Made by a program: the position numbers and the translations under genes. From the NCBI GenBank assembly GCA_932294295.1, contig OW028582.1, positions 37,871,704-37,935,703 of the forward strand: a stretch of 64,000 nucleotides of DNA, written 5' to 3'. This document shows, in pieces, positions 49,901 to 61,900 of this stretch. The notes beneath the pieces are model-generated. The model saw only the letters and a list, made by a program, of their open reading frames with translations, was not told the DNA's origin and ran no database searches. Source of the DNA: Alitta virens (lineage: Eukaryota; Annelida; Polychaeta; Phyllodocida; Nereididae). Each line of letters opens with the position of its first letter. Position 1 is the stretch's first letter.

Positions 49901-52900
49901 CAGAAAAAGATCTCACTTCTTAGAGAAATATCTGCATTGAGAACCACCTTCTATTGCATTTCATTGGGTATTCATGAATCTATTGTTGCTTTTTGTTGTT
50001 GTTTTTTTTGGGGTAAAATACAAGCACCTGATATTATATTCATTATATTAGCATTTATAATTCATACTTTAAATCATGAAATCACCTCATTGCAAAGTGA
50101 ATGGGCTACCAGATGAATACGAAATTGATTTCGTAAACAGTATAATGATGAAATAATAGTGCAGTTATGCACTTTTGCAGGAACTAATGCTGTAATATAA
50201 TCAAGTGTATTGTGCAACTATTCCTGCATGTGATGAAAGAGTTTGAATTTTTTCAGATTGTACAAGGGCAGACATTGCATTCATGGTGGATACCTCCACA
50301 AGTGTCAGCCCAGTTTGGAAGACTACAGGAGGAGTACTGGATTTCATGAAGCAGTTTGTTCGTCGACTAAATATCGGAATAGATAACGCTCGAGTGTCTG
50401 CCTCCGTGTTCGCTGATGGAGCTCTGGTTGCTTGGTTCTTTGGATCATACTACAATGAGGCAGATATTATAAATGCTATTGATGCCTTGTACTTCCGAAA
50501 TGCCACCGAGACCCAATATGAGTTTGCGTTTAATGCCGCTCGATCACTCCAGTTCATTGCCCAGAATGGCGATAGAGCAGATGCTCTCAATGTAGCCATT
50601 GTCCTTACTGATGGATCTGATGTTGATCCTCAAGATGACGTGAGGGTTGAAGCGGAAGCCTTGCGTAATGCCAATACTAATGTGTACGTCGTGGGATGGG
50701 GCGATCTCGACTTGGACTTAGCTACAGAACTCACCAGTAACGAAGGGCGAGTGTACTACGGCAATAATGCACAGGATCTAACAGGAAATTTTGATGCAGT
50801 GTTCAACTCAATCTGCACTGTTAGTCCAATACCACCTAGCACCGCTCGACCACCTCCCACGGCTGGCCCCGTTCCAACCAGGACGCCATCACCCCCAGGA
50901 CCTCCACAACCAACATTTAGACCACCACAACCAACTGACATACCACCTCAACCAACCTTTAGACCTCCTCAGCCCCAACCAGGTAAAACTTAATTTTATT
51001 CCTATCCAACCATACACCATCATACAGTATCCATGGTATAGTATCCATCAAGAGTAAATATAATCCTATTCAAGAGAGCCAATTGCAATACATTATTCTT
51101 ATACACTACCCTGCTGGGGTGAACATTATCTTATGCTCATAAATAGTGACCCATGAAACAAAATTGGGAAATTACATAATATTTAGCTGGTTTGAAATCA
51201 ATTGAAATCAAAAATACTTCAATGAAGCAGGGTAACTTGACTCAAGTAAACGGTTTCAATAAATATTTGAAATTAAATGATAAGACTATGTTGGATTCCA
51301 TGAGAATGTTCCCACTTTTGATGAATGCTGAATTCCTTGTACCTTGATAGAAAACTTTCCCATGTTATCTCATATCTGCCTCTTTTTCTATTATAATTTC
51401 TTCAGCTAATCTTTTATGCCTCCAATCTGTTAGGAGCAATGGAGTAACCGGAAGCCCAGAGTAGATTGGCTCCATTCTGTAATTCTTCAGATTTTTTGTT
51501 ATCTTTCATTTCCTGAACTTTCTGTAAAGTGCTTTGTGATTATTGTCTGTGATTTTGACCCTAGCATGATAATGCGCATGTAAATATTTCTTAAAAGGAA
51601 ACTATCCTACAAAACATGGCTCTTTCATAACTATTGCCATTCTTTTAATTAATCATGCCATTTTTTAATTAATCAACCAAAACGTTTTCCAATCCAGAGT
51701 GAATCAATAGCTTGTCTTGCTCAATTCTTTTCTTGCTATCTCAATCTGCATTCAGGACCAACACCCACTCCTTTTCCGAGACCTAGACCAGGTGAGTCAT
51801 TTCTAATACTGTGTTTGATGCACCCTTTTCACACAGCAGCCAAGTTGGCATTTTTGCCTCATTGACCTCATTTTGATTATGTCATATATTATGACATCAT
51901 TACTTCTCCTTGCACTCTGTGACATCACCATGCCATTGTCTACTAATGACGTCACCATACTATATCTGAGTGCAAAGAGAGGTCAATGAGGCAAAAAAGC
52001 CAACATGGCTGCTGTGTGAAAAGGGGGTATTATACAGGTTGGGAGACCAGATAGCATTCCAGTTCCAACGTTGGCAATGATTGTCAGTCGATGTCTCGCC
52101 AATGTCGAGCTGCATGTTATCTGGAAGTGCATATTGACACACCAAAGATACACTCAATTAACTAAATCAAGGCATTATCAGTAGAAGAATGGCCTGACAT
52201 ACAACTGATGTAAACAAATGGTGACTACAGTAAGCTCTAGCTATTTTTTCGGACACCGACAGAGTTAAAAAAAAAACACCTCACAAAGGTTAAATTCTAC
52301 CATCCGGTATTTGTTTGTCAATTGTTTGTCAATTGTTTGTCAATTCATAACTGTACTATCCTTATATTATCTACAGTCTACACTCTACAGATTTGAGTTC
52401 TTGCATATCCATATGTTTGTTTCAGATGTTAGCACTGATGTGTTATTCCTCGTGGACAGTTCGGGAAGCATTGCGGGTTCAAATTTTGCAATGATGCAAG
52501 ATTTTCTTGCTCTGCTTATCCAAAGAGTCCTCTCCACTTATGATGCTAGGACAGCTACTGCCTTGTATAGTTCAGAAGCTCGAATTGCTTGGGACTTCGA
52601 CCGATATGCCAATGGACCTTTGGCTCAAGTCACCAGTGCTGTTTATGGTCTCCAGAATATTGGAGGTAAATCTTGGTTCATATATTATAGGAAGAATTGT
52701 GTTACTGTAGATCTACTAATATTAACTTGAATGGATCCCATATTTCAGGTGCAACATACAAGTCAACTGCATTCAGGCTTTACTTGGATGAACTTTCCAG
52801 TGGCAAAAAAGGAAACAGGTTTGGACTGAACAAATTGATTTTAAGATCAACTATGGAAATGATCACATTTAGAAATATCAGTTATTGCTAATTTAGATTG

Positions 52901-55900
52901 ACGGAAAAATAGATCTAACAGAAAATATACAATTAGCATTATCATTGAACTTGATAAACTGTTAAACTGGATAATCTTGTAAGTAAATGAACCAGATATT
53001 TCACACAATACTCGTCTATGCATGTCATGTCTATTCTTCATTCTCTATTTCTATGACTTTAACAGACCTGAGGAAGGTCTCTGTTGCTGTGTGATTTACA
53101 TATTTATGAGTGAAACACACGAATATGTATGATACATTATGAACAGCAGATTAAACGTATTTTTGAGTCTGAGTCAAATTTACTTCATCGAAAATATATT
53201 GTATCTCTCTTTGTCTGCTTAATCACTAGGCCAAACAGTCGCGATGTAATCATATTCGTGACGGATGGACAGACTGTCTTTGAAGACAGATCAGTATTGT
53301 ATGATGTACTCCCTGATGTCTTGAGCAAAGCAACTGTTATTGGAGTCGGAATTGGTCCAATCGACACGGAAGAGATGCGTCGAATTGTCTCGGCTCCGTA
53401 CAACCAAAACTCTGTCCCGGTTGCAGACTTTTCGGGTCTGACTAACAGTGTACCTCAGATCATGTCAGCTCTTCAGAGAAGTCTGGACTTCACTAATGAA
53501 TGTAAGTATTGCGCGATTGCAGTTGGAAGTTACAAAATATAAGATACAGCGAAAGCATCCTAGGCCATTCGTTTGATGTATTTCTGCTCTCTCATGTACC
53601 ATGTTTGTCACAGAACTAAGAAATGTATGACTATCATCAAAACCATCCCTTTTATACTTTTTCTTCCCATTGCAATAATAACATATTTGACCATAAAAAT
53701 ATTACAAAAGAAAATGCAGCAAAATCTTGTGTATCGTTGATAATTGTGTATTTTTAATCTTCAATCAATAGCTTGATCAGGATTCTCACTCAATTTGGCT
53801 TTAAAAATTATGATATATGGACCCAAACTATTGTCACTGATGATATAGCAGCACTTATAAATCCACCAGAGCTAAATTGAGCTATAATGTGCATGATATT
53901 AATTCAGAAAAAGTAATTAAATACATCCTGTTATTTATTTCAGTGCCCCCTGTTACACAGAGACCAGTAGGTGAGTAGTTGCTGAATATGTCATACTTAC
54001 AATGTTATCCAATGAATAATGATAACCAATGGTATGTATGCCTTTAACAAGCAATATATAACTGTATAAGGGCTGACCAATCTCTATTTGGTTTATTCCT
54101 TAAAATCCTCACCAAACATTTAACTTACAGAGTCAGGTTCAAGGCAAGATAGGTACATTCCCCAACCAGGTAAAACGGTTCCCAAAAGTGTTTATCAACA
54201 CACACTACATTGCTTATAATATTGGAGACACATTCATATGATATTTCTTGTCCCATTCATAACATAATTGCATTTCAGTCAATGTTGTTACACATGATTG
54301 CCCTACCAGTGCTCGTACTACAGGTAATAAGTTTTTGTAACAGGGAAATAAACATGAACGTTCCTTTGGATATCATGATTCATACATGGCATATCTGTGA
54401 CACTGTTACATGATAAAAAAATATAATAACAACAAATTAATTTCAGTGTCCTTAAGTACAGTTACTACACCTACTACAGGTAATCAGGTCTGAGATATTA
54501 ATAGCATTATTAAATAGCAAATTTTATGACCAAATACTGCATTTAGGAAGTCATACAGACATGATCCAATTAATTGATTTCAGTAGCACAACAACCTAGC
54601 ACCACAACCACTTCAGTAATTCCTTCCAATGCAAACTGAGCTCATTTGAATTTGTTCAAGATAAATTCCCAGCAAATATTTTTCTGAATTGAACTAAATT
54701 TCATTACAGCACCACAACCCCCAACCCCTACACCAGGTAATTTGCTTGTCAATTTAAACAAAATCTAATAAATCTAAAGCAGCTTGTTAATTCATCAAAA
54801 TAAAATTGAAATAAATTCTAAATTCAATTGCAGCATAATTCACTCTACCCCCATACCAGGTAATTTGAATACTTGTCAAATATACCTATATCATGAATTC
54901 AAGCTAAATCAAATTATTTTTATCAGATCTTAAACATCCATGGCAATATATAATCTAAATTTGCATCAATTCAAAAAATTGTGATATAATGCTATTCCAA
55001 AATAATTTATAACAATGAATTTATGCTATATTCAAAAACATACTTTTTAATCTAATAAAATTTGGTTACAGCACCAATTCATCCTACCCCTTCGTCAGGT
55101 AATTGCACACATTCCCGTCAAAAAATTTTGATATCATGCAATTCGAAAATAATTTATGACAATTAATTTATACATAATTATTTATTGAATCCAATTACAT
55201 TTGGTTACAGCACCATTTCATCCTACCCCTTCGTCAGGTAATTGCATATATTCTTGTAAAAAAAGGTTCATATCATGCAATTCCAAAATAATTAATAATG
55301 ATGAATTTATACTATATTCAAAAAATTACTTTTTAATCCAATTAAATTTGGTTACAGCATAAATTCATCCTACTTCTTCGCCAGGTAATTGCACACATTC
55401 TCGTCAATGAATTTATATGATATTCAAGTACACCATTTTTTGATTGAATCAAATATAATTTGGTTGCAGCACCAAAGCATCCTACCCCTTCACCAGGTAA
55501 CTAGGATCCTTGCTCAATAGTTTAATAAAAACCTACTCTAAAATAATTCGATTTTCATTTTCTATTAGAAGATTAACAAATTTATACCAGGCTGCTAACT
55601 TATTCCATAAAATATCAGTACATTTTGGTATATTTTTTAACACCTTACAGGTAACTAGGATCCATGTCCCAAGTTGTGGTGTATATAAAATACTAAAATT
55701 TATAAAATATGAACAAAATTTAATTCATTCACGTTACACTGTTCATAATAATCACCAACATTTTCAGATTAAGTTTTTAATATTTGGTTTCAGTATCAAC
55801 ACATCCAACTCCTTTAACAGGTAATTAGTGTCCTTAGTTCACAAATTGGCTAAATTCAAGTAATTTAAGTAAATAATTAAAAGAATCAGTGTGATATTCA

Positions 55901-58900
55901 TTTGGTAATCTATTAACACAAGTCAAAATTCAAGAAATTTAAGTTAATAATATAATAACCTTCCAGTAGCAACCTCAAAAGTTAACTTAAACGTATTTTG
56001 ATAAATATTGTCAATTTCTTCCTAATTGATGACAAAATACACATGAAAAAATACACATTGCTCAATTTCCAGTTTCATGAGAGCCTAGAGGTACTCCTCC
56101 CCTAGGTAAATAAACAGTTAAAAAAAATGATAAAAAAACTAACTAAATTCACAAAATTTAAAACATCTGAACACATATTTCAATTGAATATCAGTACCAG
56201 AGCGTCCAAGTTACACCCCAACTCCAGGTAACCATAGTAACTGAATGATACGATAAATGAATGTTAACTGATTTAAAATGATTAAATAGTATAAAGCAAT
56301 AACAAATGTAAACACCCTGATTTTCAGTCTCGACACTAACCACAATTACACAAACGACTACTACTCCCTCTACAGGTATTATTGCACTTCCATTAGAATG
56401 CCAGGATCAATATATTCATGTCCTGGAAATAAGCAGAGAAAGTGTTCAGCATATCAAGGATGCAAATATTATTAGTGTGTGGATGGTTTGTATACAGCAC
56501 TGTGCAAAAGTCTTGAGCCATCCTCAATTTGATGCTACAGCACAGAAATTCATTTTATATGTGATTATTGTGTTGCCTGCAGGGTTGAACATACTTACCC
56601 TGAATGATTTACATGCGGTTATCTAAACGCATGGAAAATGCATGGTTTTTGCCTCATTATAATTAGCCAAAAACCATGCGTTTATCCTTCTCATGGAAAA
56701 CGCACGTGGCACATTTGACCATGTAGTAAAATAGGAAAACAATAATAGAGAAGAAAGTTAGTTTCTTCTGGTTATTTGGTATGGTCCCTATTTTACATAA
56801 AACTGCATGAACTGGCTCTTAGAAGCTACCCAGTAATTTGACAGAAATTCTGTTCTAATATCATTAAAAGGTACCTTAAACATAAATACAAGTTGTCCAA
56901 CTTTTATTAGAAGCATAGTGCTGGATCACTCGTTTAGATGAAGGTCTGCATATGAGCAAATAACACATAATACATTTAGGTGGCTTAAGACTTTTACACA
57001 GTACTGTAGGACCTAAATTTGCAAGTATGCCATGAAATGCATTGTGAATAGCATAGGAGATAGGAAGGCCAATGGAGCTAAAGGCTAAATCAAACAGTAC
57101 CCAGTTATGTTGAGTCATATCTACACTTCATCATTAGCAAGCGCGATGTTTCATTAATGGCTATTTATTGATTCATTGAGGTTTACTAAATGCTGAGTCG
57201 ACTGTCTGAAATGTACTGGTTTAACCACTATAACTTAATTCATTTATACATGGATAATATATTGCACAGCATTGGTTATGATATAATTGTTGATGGAAAA
57301 TCTATGTGGATTCTATACTATAGATTGCATAGATTGTTGGTGAAATAGGCTTTGGTAAAGTCAATTTAGGTACATGGCAAGTTGTGCCACGTGCGTTTTA
57401 TAGCCAAAAACCATGCCTTTTCCATGCGTTTATCCTTCTCATGGAAAACGCACGTGGCACATTTGGCCATGTACCTTTCCTAAAATCAGAATTAATATGC
57501 GTTGATGTTTTCTTTTTTTTCAGGACTTGATGAATATTATGTTGATGTCAATACTTATTGCAATAAAATGTATACACAAGATGATGCATAACCAATGTGA
57601 AACAATATGGTCGATTAACATGTAATTTTATATTTCAGCACACTAAATATTTTGTTGAAGGTGCAGACATTGCTTGTACATTATCGTTATAAACATATTG
57701 TTTACACTGTACTCTCGGCAGTTTAGAATGATGCATTTTTCAAATACATGATCAATTCCATAGTTACCAGAAAGTGAAAAGTTCGAAATAATAAATGTAA
57801 ACATCAAACTTTAAAAAAAAAAAAAAAAAGGTTTTGGTAGATTTCCTTTCTAATCGAGTTGTATCTCCATCTATGTAAAATTGTGTCAATCTATTAATGA
57901 TAACTGATGCAACATCCAAACTTCAGAGGAAAGTGTATAAACTGAAGGATAAGGTGATGCATAAAGTTTTGATTATGATATTTTGTAAATAAATTGTAGA
58001 TATGTTTCTCGTCTTTCAAGGTCAAGTAGGGTAAATATTAAACATTTGTGGTCTCCTCCTCTCTCTCACCTCATCAATCAACTCTCGATAGCCACAATAA
58101 CTTGCCTTAGAGGGCTGCACTTTCCATATCTACATGGCCATTTGTGCCATGTGCGTTTTCCATGCATTTGGATAAACACATGGTAAACGCATGGTTTTTT
58201 CCCAATTATAATTAGCTAAAAACTATGCGTTTTCCATGTGTATATTCTTCTCATGGAGAACGCACGTGGCACATTTGGCCATGTATCTATCTATCTATCT
58301 ATCTATATATATATATGTCTATATACCTATCTATCTATCTGTCCCTCTGTCTGTCTGTCTATCTATCTTTGATAAATTTAGGCCCTATACTGTCAAGCCT
58401 GTGTTAAGCGGTCACTTGAGGGAATAACCAATTGTCGTTTAAAACAGGTTGTCGTTTAACAGAGCAAAACAATGAAAATTCAGTTTTGGGGGAGTTAGAA
58501 TCTTGTGCAGAATCTACAGAATGTACAGCATGTAGTCGTTTACAGCAGGTGGCCGTTCTAAACAGGTGGCCGTTAGGACAAGTTTGACTGTACTAGTGGC
58601 TTTCTTTGGTAAAAGCAATCTGAATTACACAAATGTTCATGCCCATAAAGCCATTGTATGATACTGCAAAAACCATATGCACAATTTACCATAGCAACAA
58701 ATATCATAATTAAGAGTTTACGTATTCCATAGGTCCTTCGGGATTATCTATTAGGAAATTAATCAATATTTTTGTTCTTTTTATTTCAGTAACTCCTCCA
58801 ACGCGACCACAAAATCCAGGTAGGTTTAGGAATATTTAGTATTTTAAAAGTTGTCGAAATTATGGAAAATTAAATTTTTTTCTCGCAACCCCAACATTCA

Positions 58901-61900
58901 TTTTCACTGACCTAATTAAGTTTCAGTTTCACAAGATCCAACAAACACACCAGGTAAAACATGTATATACAGCAGGCACACATGTAATAATGTAACATGT
59001 CATCAAATTACAGTAACATAATTAGATATGAAGACAAAAATTCGTATAAAATACTTTCATTAGCCAAAAACAATCAAATTAAATTTCATATTTGCCAAAA
59101 ACAATCAAATTCTATTTCATATCTGCCAAGAAAAACGTGATTCAATTTCATATTTGCCAAGTATAAATTCAATTTCACCCGCCAAAAACAAATCAATTAA
59201 ATTTCATATTTGCCAAAAAAAATTAAAATTAAATTAAATTAAATTTAATTTCATATTTGCCAAGAACATTATATTCATATTTGCCAGGAACAATTATATG
59301 CAATTGCATATTTGCCCAATTTTCAAAAAGTATATTCATTTGCATATTTGCCCAATTTAAATTTTTTTTATTAAATTGCATATTTGCCCGATTAAAAAAA
59401 AAAATTCAATTGCATATTTGCCACAAAAAAAAGGTATATTCAATTTCAGTCACCCAGCAACCTATTTCTACACCTGATCCAGGTATATTCACTGGTATAT
59501 ATTAATATATCAATTAAATTAATTTGATATATCAACGGAATCCACTTATTACTCCACAAATATACTTGGTTAAATAACCACTTGCTAGGCCAGTCACAAA
59601 TTTATTGCACAAAACAATTCAAATTTGCACACCCAATTCAATTTAAAATTTCAGTCACTTCAGCACCTGCAATAACCACTACACCAGGTAATCAGGTTTG
59701 GCTTCCACAAATTCATTTTAACATTCTACATCATTTTTGCACATCAATACTTCATCTACTCAATTTAAAAACCTTTCAGTTTCACAGGAAAGTACTGAGA
59801 CGCCAACGCCAGGTAAAAGGGTATTCTTGACAAAATTTTCGAAACGACACATTTGATAATTTTACTGATTATTTTACATCAATTAAATTGCAGATTATTT
59901 GACACCTACATACACCCCTCCCCCAGGTAGTATAACAGAACATTATAACTGTTAAAATAACAAACTATCTTATGTAAAAAAGAAAAAATAATTAAAGATA
60001 TATTGATATTGACAATGTTGAACGAAATTTCAGCCACTGGGCAATCATCTGCAACATCCTCACAAGGTAGGAGATGTGTTCTTGAAGTTTAAAAACAAAA
60101 TATTGATCAAACTGGTGGTAAACATACAATGTATGTTTATGTTAAACTGAATACCTAAGTGATCTCTAATTGGTATTCTAAAATATGGAAAATGTACAGT
60201 ATAGCGGACCCAGATTTATGACTATATTTAATGAACCTCATTGCAAGGCTTATGACGTAAAAATGCTTCAAATCAATCTATGACGTCACAAACTAATTTA
60301 GTTATGAGGGCGATTTTCATCTTCACGGTAAAGAGAGGGTTTTTTTTTTTTGCTTTTTTTTTCTACACCAAACTTTTGAAATATTTGATAAAATTTCATT
60401 TTTAATGCGCCAAATATGGGCATAAATTTGGGTCCGCTATACTGCACTAAACCCTAAAATAATTATTTTTAAATTATCTAAATGTAGATAGATTTTCCTT
60501 TCCGAGCAAACACTAAAACAACACCAACAGGCAACTGAAACATAAATTGTACATACATTTCTCACATGTTTTTGTTTTTCACACACTTGAAAAACAACTA
60601 TTTCAGTTACACAACAATCAACATTGCCACCTACAACAAGTAGAAATAATTTTTTCAAATTCCAATATTCAAACCTATGAGTTTCTTACTTAGTTCTGAC
60701 TACTTCTGTCATTCATATAATATTCAAAACACACAACTACATCTTTCCACAAAAACAGATTTCTAACTGACATTTTTCATCAATTTAAATTTTTTTTATT
60801 TTGCTGTATCTTGCGTACATGTAACTGAGACAAACACACAAAAAATTACAATATTCTATAAAAAAAATCACAAGCTGTAACATAATTTTGTTTTTATAGT
60901 AACAGATTATTCATCACTGACACCAATGACTGGTACATAATTATCATACTGAATATTGAATGTGATCCTCAAAAGAACCAAATACACAAAATTAATACCT
61001 CCAAAATAAATAGAAAACAGCATAGAAAAACATCCAATAAACATCCACGAAACACACTTCACACTACAACACCATTAATAAATAAACATCACATCTCCAG
61101 CTTACCCATTAATGAAGCATATTTCCTAATAATCAAGTACTAATTAACACAATTATCTAACACTGATCAAAATGACAAATGCAACAACACATTTATCACC
61201 AAAACTATTAATACATACTGATCACACTATCCTAAAATCCAATACAGCAATTAACACACCCACCCACATATGTGTTATATCTTACTGTACAGAACTGCAA
61301 CATATCCATTTGTCACACAAATGCAACTTTATATATCCGATTTCCAAAGACAAATGCAGCACTTATAACACAGACATTTATTAGACAAACATCATATATT
61401 CAGTAGCAGATACATTGACTTTTCAATACAAAGCAAAACACACCTAGTAGCTAAGTATAAACTTTAACACACAAGCAATAAACATCCAGTAGCTAGATCA
61501 ACAGACTTTTTGATACGCAAGCAACACACATCTATTTGCCAAATAAATATACTTTTTCATACACAAGCAACACATATATATTGGCTAGGTTATCAAAATT
61601 GCATGATGCACAAACACAGATCCAGTAGCTAGATAAACAGACTTTTAAATACGCAAGCAACACACATCTAGTAGCCAGATAAACAGACTTTTTTAATACA
61701 TGAGCAACACACATAGACTTTGGCTAGATAAACAGAATTTCATGATGCACAAACACATATCCAGTAGCTAGATAAACAGACATTTTGATGCATGAGCAAC
61801 ACACATATTGTTGCCAGATAAACAAACATTTTGATACACAAGCAACATACATCAGTAGCTTGTTAAATATGCATTAGATACACACACAGCACACATTTAT

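Larger units (their letters stand above)
56376..58789 (+). other. Intron between the two halves of the microexon array
   Basis: Holds three foldback MITEs, a split SINE, another MITE and the possible alternative last exon at 57524. Confidence 0.65.
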
